Positions 11,022 to 21,565 are shown, counted from the first letter of the stretch. The stretch: 64,000 nt of DNA from Pycnococcus provasolii (GCA_049487715.1 CP150561.1:434001-498000), one strand, 5' to 3'. Notes: a model not told the origin generated them from the letters alone. Program-made: numbers and translations.

Positions 11022-14000
11022 ATGCGTGCTGTGCGCTCGAAACAACAACTCACTATAGGTAGCATAACTGAGAAGCCTGCTGAGCCTTCGTCCTCTTCTG
11101 AACCTCTCAATGAGGCTCAGGTCAAACTCATTCATGACCCGCCCCATTCGTGCCCCTCGACTATGACACATGGGAAACATACAAACAAGGAGGAGGAGCA
11201 GGAGCAGGAGCAGGAGAATGAACAACTACTTCAGGAGATGGAAGCGGAGGAAATCTCCGACGAGGAGATCGAGGAGATCTCCATCTCCGACGACGACAAC
11301 TCGGAGGGGGAAAACCAAGAACCGAACGGCGCAGCGGAGAATAATTGTCAGCGTGAGCAGAACGATAAGCCAACCCCGGCGGGAGAGCAGAAGGCGAAGA
11401 ACGATGACCCTGCAAAGGTCAACGTGAAGGCAAAGGTGGCGCCAGCCGTGCAAGACGCGCTCGTGAGCATGTTCGAGGCGGCGCGCGAGACTGAGGAAGA
11501 CGAGAAGCTTGAGGAGGAGAGGACGGTGCTTGTGGCGCCAACCGTGCAAGACGCGCTCGCGAGCGTGTACGAGGCGGCGCGCGAGACTGAGGACGAAGAT
11601 AAGACCGAGCTGTTGGAGTTTGACTCGGACGAAGAAGACAAAGACGGCGGGAAGGAAGAGAGGACGGTGCTTGTGGCGCCAGCCGTGCAAGACGCGCTCG
11701 CGAGCGTGTACGAGGCGGCGCGCGAGACTGAGGACGAAGATAAGACCGAGCTGTTGGAGTTTGACTCGGACGAAGAAGACAAAGACGGCGGGAAGGAAGA
11801 GAGGACGGTGCTTGTGGCGCCAGCCGTGCAAGACGCGCTCGCGAGCGTGTACGAGGCGGCGCGCGAGACTGAGGCCAACGACAAAGAAAAAGACAATAAC
11901 GACATGAGGGAGAAAATGGTGCAGGTGGCGCCAGCCGTGCAAGACGAAGCGCTCGCGATCTCTCAATCTCACTCGCCTTCAGATACCGATGCAAACAACG
12001 AGCTCAGTTTCGACATGGTTCGTGCTGAGCTTTCGGAGCTTACTGCAGATCTTGCGGCTGCTGAAGCGGATGCCGAGGCGCGTGATGAGCAGGCCCGCAA
12101 TGTCGAGACCAGCTTACGTGCCGAGCTCAACAAGGCGAGGCAAGACGCCAATGGGGCTCGTGAGCAGGCTATGGCTGCCGATTTAGCGCTGCAGGCTGCC
12201 AACACAGCCTTGGAACTTTCCAAGGCGGAAGCGGCTGCAGCCCTGGAGACTGCCAAATCCGCATCGGAGGAGGCGGCGGAGCTTCGACGCCAAGCATCCA
12301 TCGCATGCGACGAGGCATCCGCACAAGCGCGTGCTTCGAGTGCTGCCAGGGCAGAATCTGCTGCGGCTGTGCAAGCAGCCAAGTCCGTTACGGAGGAAAT
12401 GGCGGTGCTGCGCCGCCAAACCTCCATTGCGTTGGAGGAGACATCTACCCAAGCTCGCGCTGCCGCCGCCGCGAAGGCGGAAAATGCGCAGCTTAAGACG
12501 TCGCTCGCCACGGCACACGACGAAAGGCGCAAATGCGTCGAGGAGGTGGAAAAATTGAGACGACAACTCGAGGACGCGGAGGCGATCAATCATGCAAGAT
12601 CAACCTGTCGTGACGGCGAGAACCAAGGTGACGTTGATCTCGAGCGTGAAAACCGAACTCTTGTGAGGCGGCTGATACGTTCGGAACGTCGTGTCGCTCT
12701 TCTCGAAGAAAAGCTTGGCGATGACGCGCCACCAGCGACGCCTGACACGGCATACGGCGACTCGCCGTCAAGTGCAGTCGTACTCACCCCAGGAAATGCC
12801 ACGATGACCCCCGGAGCGACGACTCCTGCTCCCCAACGTATGCAAACGCCGCGTCGCACTTCGCCAGACGCGGCGTGGACGGAAAGCGCACGCAAGCGAG
12901 TGATGGAACTTGAATCTGAGCTTTCGGCGGCAAATGAAGCGCTGCAGGACTCCATGCAACAGGTGCACGCCCTTGAAAGGGGGAATGTGACGATGCACGC
13001 ATCAAAGAGTCCTCTGTCGCCCGGCAATAGCGGCTGGTCGGATCGCGCCGCTCGTGTCGGAGCGGCTCTCGCTGAGGCGCAGGAGCGAGAGCAAGTTCTC
13101 GCCCGCGAAAGAGACGGGGCGTGCGCGGCGCTCATGCAGTCGGAAGAACGGCGCAAGGAGGCGGAGCAAACATATCGCGCTCACTCTCGCAAGTTCCAAA
13201 TGGAGTTAGGTTCTGCGAAGAAAAAGGTGCTTGCGCTTGAACTTGCGCACAAGAGGCTGAGCCAGAACTTAGCTAGCTCAGCTGCCGAGGCAAGTGCGCT
13301 GAGGAAGGAGTCTGGCAAGCTAAGGGAGGAACTGGCAGCTCTAAAGCAGAAGGCGTCGGAAGTTCCCGTGCTCAGCTCACGCATAGAAAGTCTCGAGCGC
13401 GAACGAGCAACCATGCAAACCTGCAATGACAACCTATGGCGCCAGCTTCAGGAGAGCGATGCACGATCGAGCAAGATTATGGAGGACTCGATGAGTGCTG
13501 CCTCACTCCGAGCAAATGAAGCACAGTCGAAGCTCGACAGTCTGCGCGAGTCTCTAGAAGCAAAGATTGCTGACTCGGCGGCGGCATTCGCGCGCGAGCG
13601 TGCGAGCCTGACGACGGAACTTTCCGCACAGTCCACCGCGCTCGCAGCCGTGCAGACGCGTGTATCCGAGGCGGAGAATTCGAGTGCACAAGCGCAATCT
13701 GCCATGGACATAGAGCGCAGAGCGACAGAGGCGGCAGAAAAGCGCGTTTCGGAACTAGAGGGGCAAATCACGGCACACACGGAATCGGCATCGCGTGATG
13801 TGGCGCAGCTGAAAGCTCAGCACGAGAAGTACCTGGCGTCAGTCAACCAGCGGCTCAGCGAAATTACTATGCAGAGAGCTGACGACGCCGATAGCGCGGC
13901 AGCTCAGCTTCGCGAGGCTTCCGATCGTATCTCGGAGTTAGAAGAACAGCTTGCCGAAACCATGCGAATGCGTGACGGAACTGCCCGTGAGCTTGCCGAT

Positions 14001-15362
14001 CTGCGCGCCGCCGCGGCGACAACAACAGAGGAACGGTCGGCGGCAATGGCAGAGTTGCAAGAGGTACGGGAGGAGCTCGATGCGGCTGAGCAAGAGATTC
14101 GCGAACTTCAGAGCCGTGTCGCGCCCACTGCTCACGATGCCTCGGCGGAGGAGTACGCGACCACGAGCTCGACTCGACCAAAGCCGTCGTCAAATGACGG
14201 TGATCGCTCAAAACACACGACAGCACGCAAGCGAGAACGGCGCACTCTTCCCAAATCATCGACGCGTACCACAAAGAATGAGAAAAGCACAGCGAGCGCG
14301 GAGGCGGAACTCGCTCTCGCTATGAGTGTCCTTGCAACACGTCGTGCGGAGGAGGCGGTACTTCGACTGCAGGTGGCGTCGAATGGCGAACTTGGCATCG
14401 ACCCGGATTCAGAAATATCGCCAGCATCGAGTCCAGATTCCAATGCAACTCCAAGCAAGCGTGCACGCGTTGACATGCGGCATGCACTCAAGCTCACGAT
14501 TCCTTCCTCGCCGTCCCCAGAAGATGAAGACGAGGCTGGCCCTCCTAGCCTAAGCTTCGATCCGCTTGGGAACAGCTCGAGCGCGGATGGCACGTCGTTT
14601 TCCGGTTCTGATGTGATGGAACCTCCAACACCAACTCTTGGAGTCCCCGAGAATCCGGTGCATTCATCTCACGAGGACAATACAGGAGCACGGGTGCAAC
14701 GTAACTTCGTTCGAACCATGAACCGCGTTCGGCGAGAGGAGGTGGTGGCTCGCCAAGCCTGCAAATTTGCGAATCAGCTCATGGCAGACCTCACGCGGCA
14801 GCGCCGCCGCCTTGACGCGAGTCTCAAAGCAGCATCTCCTGGAAGGACTTCAGCAACCCTTGCCAAGCAGAGCGCAAGGATCAAGGAGGAGCTAGATCGC
14901 ACGCAGGCGCAGCGTGATGCTGTTCGCCGTCGTATCTCGTCGCTACGTGCATTTGAGGCTGCGTCAGCTGCGGCCACCGCGGCGGGAGAGAATGTGCCAC
15001 GATCTCCAAGAGGAGGATGGGTTGTATCCCGCGACGGCGCTGTGGACGCAGAAGTGGCGGGACCTACCGCGCTTTCCCTCGTTTGCGCCGCATCTGCATG
15101 CAAGGATGCCACTGACGCCGCGCGAGCGTTGGGTACTCAAGATCCACTTCTGGAATATCGTTCTCGCAAGGTGCTTGCGCCAGTGAATGACCAGCATGTC
15201 TCGCAACGTATTCCGAGCACAAAGGCTCGTGCGGCGGCGCTTGCGGGTACGAGTCCTCGCGAAGGTTCGTTTCATAAGCATGATGCGTTCGTCGAACGCA
15301 TGCTCGACCAGCTAACAACCGCAAGATCCGTCGTGAAACATAGTCGCTACCAACCCCGCTGA
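11022..15362 (+). CDS. giant coiled-coil protein with acidic tandem repeats
   Basis: The protein has 1,446 aa from the first ATG (MRAVRSKQQ); there is no upstream Met in frame. Residues ~65-120 are strongly acidic. Residues ~135-310 carry a repeat built around VAPAVQDAL (five occurrences), including a 47-aa/141-bp unit with LLEFDSDEEDKDGG. Residues ~325-1050 are Ala/Glu/Arg-rich heptads predicting long coiled coils, interrupted at ~570-640 by a Ser/Thr/Pro segment with TP motifs (APPATPDTAYG, TTPAPQR). A second helical block at ~1220-1340 (NRVRREEVVARQACKF, RIKEELDRTQAQRDAVRRR) is followed by a basic Ser-Pro tail. There is no motor or enzymatic motif. The architecture would fit a cytoskeletal, centrosomal or nuclear-matrix scaffold, but that is only inference from composition. 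Confidence 0.7.
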   Translation: MRAVRSKQQLTIGSITEKPAEPSSSSEPLNEAQVKLIHDPPHSCPSTMTHGKHTNKEEEQEQEQENEQLLQEMEAEEISDEEIEEISISDDDNSEGENQEPNGAAENNCQREQNDKPTPAGEQKAKNDDPAKVNVKAKVAPAVQDALVSMFEAARETEEDEKLEEERTVLVAPTVQDALASVYEAARETEDEDKTELLEFDSDEEDKDGGKEERTVLVAPAVQDALASVYEAARETEDEDKTELLEFDSDEEDKDGGKEERTVLVAPAVQDALASVYEAARETEANDKEKDNNDMREKMVQVAPAVQDEALAISQSHSPSDTDANNELSFDMVRAELSELTADLAAAEADAEARDEQARNVETSLRAELNKARQDANGAREQAMAADLALQAANTALELSKAEAAAALETAKSASEEAAELRRQASIACDEASAQARASSAARAESAAAVQAAKSVTEEMAVLRRQTSIALEETSTQARAAAAAKAENAQLKTSLATAHDERRKCVEEVEKLRRQLEDAEAINHARSTCRDGENQGDVDLERENRTLVRRLIRSERRVALLEEKLGDDAPPATPDTAYGDSPSSAVVLTPGNATMTPGATTPAPQRMQTPRRTSPDAAWTESARKRVMELESELSAANEALQDSMQQVHALERGNVTMHASKSPLSPGNSGWSDRAARVGAALAEAQEREQVLARERDGACAALMQSEERRKEAEQTYRAHSRKFQMELGSAKKKVLALELAHKRLSQNLASSAAEASALRKESGKLREELAALKQKASEVPVLSSRIESLERERATMQTCNDNLWRQLQESDARSSKIMEDSMSAASLRANEAQSKLDSLRESLEAKIADSAAAFARERASLTTELSAQSTALAAVQTRVSEAENSSAQAQSAMDIERRATEAAEKRVSELEGQITAHTESASRDVAQLKAQHEKYLASVNQRLSEITMQRADDADSAAAQLREASDRISELEEQLAETMRMRDGTARELADLRAAAATTTEERSAAMAELQEVREELDAAEQEIRELQSRVAPTAHDASAEEYATTSSTRPKPSSNDGDRSKHTTARKRERRTLPKSSTRTTKNEKSTASAEAELALAMSVLATRRAEEAVLRLQVASNGELGIDPDSEISPASSPDSNATPSKRARVDMRHALKLTIPSSPSPEDEDEAGPPSLSFDPLGNSSSADGTSFSGSDVMEPPTPTLGVPENPVHSSHEDNTGARVQRNFVRTMNRVRREEVVARQACKFANQLMADLTRQRRRLDASLKAASPGRTSATLAKQSARIKEELDRTQAQRDAVRRRISSLRAFEAASAAATAAGENVPRSPRGGWVVSRDGAVDAEVAGPTALSLVCAASACKDATDAARALGTQDPLLEYRSRKVLAPVNDQHVSQRIPSTKARAAALAGTSPREGSFHKHDAFVERMLDQLTTARSVVKHSRYQPR
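11430..11960 (+). repeat. 141-bp in-frame tandem repeat
   Basis: The motif GGACGGTGCTTGTGGCGCC starts at 11521, 11662 and 11803, an exact 141-bp period. Partial units flank it (VAPAVQDAL at 11435 and 11928). The copies are almost identical, which implies a young duplication or ongoing homogenisation. Confidence 0.9.
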
Positions 15363-15490
15363 TGTCCTTTCCATATACCCTTATGGCAGGAATATTTCAC
15401 GAGGTAGAAGGCGTGGGTTAACTGAATATAAAAATATAATTAAAATATATCGTGAATTATTTTCTGTTCATCTACATTTTGGTTGTACAT

Positions 15491-18400
15491 CTAAACTACG
15501 TCGCTAGTATATGCGGTTTCCACATTCGCAAAGTAGATCCCGTCAATTGAATCTGGGGGAAAGATCGCCCCAGTTGTTGCATTGCGCGGCCCATCGAATG
15601 TCACCTGCCACTCCACGTCAACATCAGCCTCCCAAATACTCGTCACGTCCGTGTAAATACCCGTGAATGTGTTCGGGGCTGCCCTCGACCGGCTATTGTA
15701 AGCCCTACTCATCTGCAACTCGCGGGTTCCGATGCGAAGCGTCGCACTGACATTGCACCATCCCGCCCAAGGGTTTGCAAGTGGAGAATAGGACGGCATC
15801 ACGTACACGAGCAAGCGAGCTGGCTGAAGCCATGTTGCATTATAGTCGTCAGAAGTCCATGGGATTTTGCCCCACGCTGAATTCGCACGTGCCTGCATTT
15901 GTGCAAAAATGCGAGATGGCACCACACTCGATCCCTTGAGCGGACTCAAGCCTGCGTAGCCTGCGGGCGGTGGAGGTCCAAGTGCTTGCGCGGATCGGAA
16001 CGGGCGACCTTTGAAAATGCCCCAGACGTAGGCATTGCCATCTTCCCAGCGCATATTCACATTTTCTTGATTCACAGTTGCCGTGGTAATGGTAGCCTTC
16101 GCAGAATCTGGCAATCCGCTCACGATGGCGCGAAATGGCATGCCGAATTCCCCGTATGCACCAGTGATTCGAATCGTGCTCCCTTCGATCGCCACGTCAC
16201 CTGGCATTCCCGAAAGCACCGGTGGAGATCCCGACGGTCTCGGCTTCTCTGCTTCGAACTTTAGGACACGAGCCGTGGTGCCAGCAAGCTCCATCGAAAG
16301 CGTGGAGCCACAGCGAATGCCTCGATACGCCGTAAATTCAATAGGGTAAAGCACACTTCCCTTCCACGACATGTCGCCGTCGTCGGGTGAGCATGGTACG
16401 TCGAGCGACTCGCTGTCCCAGGTGAGATTCAGGGCAACACTGGCATGGCCTGGATTGAAGAGGAACATGAAAATCTCGCTTGCATCTGGCGATGCAGCGG
16501 CAACTCCGTCAACGTGCCCTAGTGCAGGGCTGTTGCCAAACAGCGGCCACAGAGGACGGTAGCGGAGCAGTGTACTGAGATTCTGCGCAGCGAACGAAGT
16601 CCACTTGTGAAAAAATGACGTGAGCGGCGTCGATGGAAATGCATCAAATTCAGCCTGGTCTCGGGCTGGAACCATGTTCATAAGAATGTTTCTCGGTGCC
16701 ACAGCAATGCTCGAAAGCACGCTGTGCTCAAACCCAAGAATATCGAAATCGCGAATGTTGGCGTCACTCCAGTACAGAGTGCCGTTCGCGGCGAAGCGCT
16801 CGGTAAGGTGTCCGATGAAACCAGAAATCGTGTCCGCGGGTGAAAAGTACAGCCCCCAAAGCTCGTAAGCGCGATAGCGCAAATTTGACGCCGATACCCG
16901 ATCGGTGGAAAGGTCTGCAATGCGCACGCCGTACGTCTCAGGCTGCTCATCCTCCATGATTGGCTCGCTGTAGCTGCCATACAGCCAATAGAATGGGCCG
17001 TACGAGTGAGCGCTCTGCCGATGGTCCATCACGATTGCGGGATATCGTTCACGCAAGCCAGCTAGAACATTCATCCATCCACGCCATGTTGCATACGTGG
17101 AGTGGTACGTGTCCAGCCCGAGGAATGTGAAGTCCCACGAAAATCCCCCAAGCTGAAACCGATCCATGAAGGTTCCAAGCGCGTCAAGGAGATAGGCTTG
17201 AAAGCGTGGGTCGGCGAGAGCCGCCCAGCGTTGCTCACCGGGTGCCGCACCCTTGCAGTCCCGATTGTTCAAGCAGTAGATCCACGGCGCGGGCGACTTT
17301 TCGCCACCTGGTCCGAGAAATCCAAGGATGGGATACACGTAAGCGAGAAGCTTGACGCCGCTGCGCTGTGCGGCGTCCAGTACTCTCTTAGTCGAGTCTG
17401 GTACAGGTCCGCTACGTGCATCCCAGATTCCCTTGCGTAACCACTCCCCAAACCCGAGCCAGAGCACTTCCTCCCATCCCCACCAGTCTGTTGCGTTCGC
17501 ACGCGTGCCAAGGTCGCCGTTGCGCGGTGATGATACCGCGTGCGTGATGTTGAGACGCTGGCACGCACGCAGAACGCGATCGTATTCGGCAAATCCGCTC
17601 TCGGTGGCGACATCTAGCTGGTAGGCATCCTCGGTCCAGTCGACGTGTACGCGTGTCTGGTGCAGCTTTGAAAAAGTTCGCATGCTGTCGGCAATGTCGG
17701 CAACGAGCTGGCGTTCGTTGTTATGGGCGGACGTCTCCGTTGTGTAAGGGAGGTAGGCTTTCGCGGGAAGCAGACTAACAATGCCGATCGCCATAGCATC
17801 GAGTGAGTATGGAAGTGGGATATTGCTTGTTGTCACGTTGTAGACGAGACTCATTGTTGCCACCCCGCTCGCCGTGGTACTAGCTGTGGCATTCGAAAAT
17901 GGGTTGGTGGGCACCGCAACCACACTGCGGAAACCACCATCGGCACTGTATCGCGCGGCGGCGAAAACGTCCAGTACGCCGTAAGGATTGTTTGGACCCT
18001 CGTGAGAATGCATTACGAACGCAGTTGGCTTCGCATATGTGGAAAAGGTCATCGATGCTAGCGGTGCAACGATTCCCACGTCTACGCTTCCCTGTCCGAT
18101 GAGCGTGACCGTCTTTGTGATCCACGCGTTTCTGCTATCCGGTGGAGCATTGAGGCGGTACGTGACGTTGACGTGACTGACATTTGTGTCCGTGAATGAT
18201 GATGAGCATGGATACGTGAGAACAGCCTCGGTCGCCGATATCTGTGTAAGCGTGGGCTTCGACGTGAATTTGCTAATATCTGTACCATGCACCTGTGCAC
18301 TGAATGCGTCGCGCTGCACACGGATTGACCAGGAATCGTCATCGTTGCCACCGCCACTCACGCTGAACTGTGTCAAGCCAGAGATGGACACATCTACGAC

Positions 18401-18571
18401 GACATCTCTCACGCGCAGGGTCGCCATTTCCGCCTTCTTTGCGTCGTTGCGAGTGGCACCGGTATGCATTCCACGAAGTTGACCTGCCCGTCGCGCCGAC
18501 GACATGACTCCACCTCTGAGTCTCTCACCGAAGGTTAGGCTCTTCGATCTTTCTTTCTGAACATTCATCAT
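15491..18571 (-). CDS. putative glycoside hydrolase-like TIM-barrel protein
   Basis: The protein has 1,026 aa from the ATG at 18571 (MMNVQKERSK). Residues ~50-270 look like an N-terminal beta-sandwich. Residues ~300-620 resemble a melibiase/GH36-like barrel, with DWTEDAYQLDV (~310), DWWGWEEVLWL (~362), a strand ending GGFSWDFTFLGLD (Asp ~481 a possible nucleophile) and IVMDHRQSAHS (Asp ~515). A C-terminal beta domain follows (STLSMELAGTTARVLKFE), then a further carbohydrate-binding-like region. The family assignment is by overall pattern only; the canonical KWD and CSGGG signatures of GH36 are not seen. An upstream ATG at 18898 would add a hydrophobic stretch (HLLLLISIVVVF) that could act as a signal anchor, so the start is uncertain. 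Many NxS/T sites would suit a secreted protein. Confidence 0.5.
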   Translation of the reverse strand: MMNVQKERSKSLTFGERLRGGVMSSARRAGQLRGMHTGATRNDAKKAEMATLRVRDVVVDVSISGLTQFSVSGGGNDDDSWSIRVQRDAFSAQVHGTDISKFTSKPTLTQISATEAVLTYPCSSSFTDTNVSHVNVTYRLNAPPDSRNAWITKTVTLIGQGSVDVGIVAPLASMTFSTYAKPTAFVMHSHEGPNNPYGVLDVFAAARYSADGGFRSVVAVPTNPFSNATASTTASGVATMSLVYNVTTSNIPLPYSLDAMAIGIVSLLPAKAYLPYTTETSAHNNERQLVADIADSMRTFSKLHQTRVHVDWTEDAYQLDVATESGFAEYDRVLRACQRLNITHAVSSPRNGDLGTRANATDWWGWEEVLWLGFGEWLRKGIWDARSGPVPDSTKRVLDAAQRSGVKLLAYVYPILGFLGPGGEKSPAPWIYCLNNRDCKGAAPGEQRWAALADPRFQAYLLDALGTFMDRFQLGGFSWDFTFLGLDTYHSTYATWRGWMNVLAGLRERYPAIVMDHRQSAHSYGPFYWLYGSYSEPIMEDEQPETYGVRIADLSTDRVSASNLRYRAYELWGLYFSPADTISGFIGHLTERFAANGTLYWSDANIRDFDILGFEHSVLSSIAVAPRNILMNMVPARDQAEFDAFPSTPLTSFFHKWTSFAAQNLSTLLRYRPLWPLFGNSPALGHVDGVAAASPDASEIFMFLFNPGHASVALNLTWDSESLDVPCSPDDGDMSWKGSVLYPIEFTAYRGIRCGSTLSMELAGTTARVLKFEAEKPRPSGSPPVLSGMPGDVAIEGSTIRITGAYGEFGMPFRAIVSGLPDSAKATITTATVNQENVNMRWEDGNAYVWGIFKGRPFRSAQALGPPPPAGYAGLSPLKGSSVVPSRIFAQMQARANSAWGKIPWTSDDYNATWLQPARLLVYVMPSYSPLANPWAGWCNVSATLRIGTRELQMSRAYNSRSRAAPNTFTGIYTDVTSIWEADVDVEWQVTFDGPRNATTGAIFPPDSIDGIYFANVETAYTSDVV

Positions 18572-19137
18572 GGAACCTGAACCTGCTGATTGGTCTCCCT
18601 GGAAGGGTATTGACGACGCCGATACGACGTGCAAGCCCACATATCCAACACCACCATGGCCTTTCCAATTGCCCCAACATGGCCAATCTGTGAATACTAC
18701 GACTATACTTATAAGGAGGAGGAGGTGGTTGAGGAGGCGACATGGCACAAGTCTATCTCGTCTATAGACCAAGAGCCAACAGTGCCGCGAATTCGGAGAA
18801 GAATGAAGTTGGGCAAGGAGGGCAAGGAGGGAGTGAAGGTGAGGTGAGGGTGAGGTGGCACACGCGCCTACGATCCGAGGTGGCACTTCGAAGGCCATGC
18901 CGAATGAGCTTGACCAGGTGCTTGAACGACGCCGTCTGACCGCGTGCAAGCTCCCGGCCGAATGAGCTTGACCAGGTGCTTGAACGACGCCGTCTGACCG
19001 CGTGCAAGCTCCACGCCTCCACTCACAATCCCTCCTCTCAGCATAGACTAGGTACTCACTCTCCACTCTCCAGGTGATAAGTTACTGAATTTTTATTTTG
19101 AACTTATGTACGAATTATTATTATTAAAAACAAACTT
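18572..19137. other. spacer with 58-bp tandem duplication
   Basis: The region lies between two minus-strand genes. A ~56-bp sequence starting GCCGAATGAGCTTGACC occurs at 18899-18954 and again at 18957-19012 with a 58-bp period and no mismatch. The sequence near 19080-19137 is AT-rich and fits the 3' end of the next gene. Confidence 0.6.
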
Positions 19138-20559
19138 CTAAAGCTCCACAAGAACACTCTGTACACCGCCGCTGCCACCGCCGAGCTCGCGCATTGCCGC
19201 CTGCGCGGCAGAGGCAGCAAACATCGCCTCTCCGGAAAAATCGCGCTCGCCGTCGGCGCTTGGCGCGGCATTGCGGTGCCGCCTTTCAGGCTGATCGTCG
19301 AGCTTCTTCTTGCTGTCGGCATTCATCACGCGGTACGCGCGGCTGTCTACAGGCTTCGCATCGGGAGGCGGCGCTTGTGGCTTCGGGCTCTCCATGAGCC
19401 CCTGCTCTCTCGTCGTATCTTTGTTTGGCGACGACGTCGACGGCGTCGACGCCGGCGGAGGCGGCGGGAGCTTGACCAGCTGAAATCGGCGCTTGGCGCC
19501 TGTCGAGGAGACGGCGGAATCGCGCCACTCCGCCACCGTCTCTCGCAAAACTTCATCCCACATCACGTTAGCCTCGTGGATTTTCACCGCGACGTGCTCG
19601 CGCATGACGCGACTCACGGCTCCTGAAATGGCGGCGCACGCCTGGCGTAGACGCACTTCCGTGGCACTTGAGCCACGCAACATGCGCTCAACGAACGTCT
19701 TGAGCTTTTCCTGCGCCTGCTCCGCGGTTTCCACGCGCTGCTTGACGCTGTCTAATATAGTAGAAGTGCGTCGATTCGCCGCGTCGCCGATCGCAACGGT
19801 GTCAGGCAGGCTGTTGAGTGCCTCCAAGCTCGCCTCGAGCTTTTCCAGCTTTCGGTTCATTGCGGTGAATTTTGCGCCGAGCGACTCCACGTCCACCGCA
19901 ACACGCGACGACGACGACGACGACGAGGCGATCTCGTTTGCCCTGGCATGCGCTTGTGCCGCTTGTGCCGCTGCTGCGGCAGCCGCCTGCTCTGCGCGCT
20001 CCGCTCGTGTGTTCGCCTCCTGCGCAGCTCGTCTGTGCTCCTCGCTCGCCGCCTCTGCCGCCGCGCACCGCCTCTCTAGCTTAGCCAGCCTCTCCTCGAC
20101 GGCAGACGGTGTCGTCGGTGCAGGTGTCGCTGGTGTTGACGCCGCAGCCGCCTTCGCAACCACCGCGGCGTAGTGGTTTCCGTTAGCGTGAGGTGGTGCC
20201 GTGCTGTTGATTGTCGCACTACTACTTGCATGTTTCTTCGCATTCGCGTTCGCGTTCGCATTCGCATTCGCATTCGACACCGATTCCAAGGAAGCGTCAT
20301 CGCTTTGAATTCTCATAGCTCTCATTTGTGTTTCAATGACAAGTTCCATTTTCCTCGACTGTTCTTGTAAGGCGATCGACGTCTCATTAGAGTTTCTCGT
20401 AATCACGGAATCGAAGTTCGACAAAAGACCACTGAGTGTTTGAAAACCAGATTCCAAATGTGAGATGCGCTGCAGGTACTCATTCAAGGAATCGCCAAGC
20501 GTAACACGAACATTACTTGCAGGCGGCCCGGAAGATGACGATGAGGCCACTGAGGGCAT
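19138..20559 (-). CDS. coiled-coil protein of unknown function
   Basis: The protein has 473 aa and the ATG at 20559 is clear. It opens with a Ser-rich stretch, then LGDSLNEYLQRISHLESGFQTL and further heptads to ~residue 95. An (Asn-Ala)n dipeptide run follows (20255-20280, GCGTTC repeats), then an Ala/Glu-rich coiled coil at ~145-215 and a helical block at ~225-350 (SLPDTVAIGDAANRRTSTIL ... HEANVMWDEVLRETVAEW). The tail is Pro/Ser-rich and ends with GGGSGGVQSVLVEL. No enzyme motif was found. The general layout recalls SF-assemblin/fibre-type proteins, which is a weak impression only. Confidence 0.65.
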   Translation of the reverse strand: MPSVASSSSSGPPASNVRVTLGDSLNEYLQRISHLESGFQTLSGLLSNFDSVITRNSNETSIALQEQSRKMELVIETQMRAMRIQSDDASLESVSNANANANANANAKKHASSSATINSTAPPHANGNHYAAVVAKAAAASTPATPAPTTPSAVEERLAKLERRCAAAEAASEEHRRAAQEANTRAERAEQAAAAAAAQAAQAHARANEIASSSSSSSRVAVDVESLGAKFTAMNRKLEKLEASLEALNSLPDTVAIGDAANRRTSTILDSVKQRVETAEQAQEKLKTFVERMLRGSSATEVRLRQACAAISGAVSRVMREHVAVKIHEANVMWDEVLRETVAEWRDSAVSSTGAKRRFQLVKLPPPPPASTPSTSSPNKDTTREQGLMESPKPQAPPPDAKPVDSRAYRVMNADSKKKLDDQPERRHRNAAPSADGERDFSGEAMFAASAAQAAMRELGGGSGGVQSVLVEL

Positions 20560-20685
20560 GATTGATAACAGCGCGGATAAAATCCAGAATGATGCGAGAA
20601 TGAGGGGGGCAGCCGCCGGGGCCCGGGGAGGGACAATAAAAAATAAAAATAAGAGCCGCCGCGCAACAATGACGACAAATGACCT

Positions 20686-20707
20686 GGGGGGGGGGGGGGG
20701 GGGGGGG
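20686..20707 (+). repeat. G22 homopolymer
   Basis: This is an uninterrupted run of 22 G upstream of the minus-strand coiled-coil gene. Similar G runs occur at 50453-50472, and C15 at 40493-40507. Confidence 0.95.
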
Positions 20708-20869
20708 TAGTACTAGGCTTCCTACGAAAGTGGGGATCCGTCGGAGCACGCTCCCTAATTCACCTGACTCGGAGAGGAGTTTGGGGATCCCGGTCCCGCC
20801 GGCCGGCGGTCTCTAGACGGTCGTACACGGCTAAAGGTATGAACATTAGCCAACACGCCCGGCCGAGCC

Positions 20870-21565
20870 GCCGACGTGGTGGCGTCGGCCAACCGCGACG
20901 ATGGCGTGCCCGGCGCACCGTCCAATGGCGTCTTCGGCGCGTTTCGCGCGACGTCGAGGCACGTCTTGCAAGTTGCAATGGGAGGACGGTGCTCATCCAC
21001 CTGCCTCATACAAGTACACAATCGATGCCACGGCCGCGGTCATCGAGCCATACCTTGGGGAGATCGACGTTCCGAAGTGCAGGCCGGCATCGCTCATGAC
21101 GTCAACGTACCCACTGGATAGGCGGGAAGCGTTGGTGGAGAAGTATCGCTCGGACGCGCGACAATAGCAACAGCAACCACAGCTCACGCTTTTGAAGCTA
21201 CCGCACGGCATCGTTCGCGTGCAAATACAAGAGGAGCTCATCATTGAAATGAAATGGATCGCGCGAACCGTAGCCCGTCCAGCTTCACCGGGAAATCAGT
21301 AAATCACCGGGGGCGGCACAAGGAAGTGTACGAGCTCGGGCGACTCGGCGCGCTCACACCGTGGGTCCGGTGCTTGGTGGAGTCGATCAAAAGTTATTTC
21401 AAGCTTGGCGCACTCGAACGCGTGCAGCTCAACCTCGACGCGCTCTACCACGACGCCCACATTGATCCACTGAAGAAAGGCTACCTCACGGTGACGGTGT
21501 CAGTTGGTGCATCTGGCGTCTTGAAGTGGGGGGACATGATCTGGTTGGTGCGTGACTCGCGGTAA
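20870..21565 (+). pseudogene. possible broken gene, family not recognised
   Basis: Plus-strand segments in shifting frames look protein-like: SYKYTIDATAAVIEPYLG (~21008), then after a stop LTLLKLPHGIVRVQIQEEL (~21184) and, in another frame from 21254, LGRLGALTPWVRCLVESIKS followed by ALERVQLNLDALYHDAH. The last part is reminiscent of C-terminal helices of tethering-complex subunits such as Vps51, but the resemblance is weak. Frame breaks near 21165 and 21300 could be lesions or unrecognised introns. It ends 120 bp before the 3' end of the oppositely oriented oxygenase gene. Confidence 0.3.
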
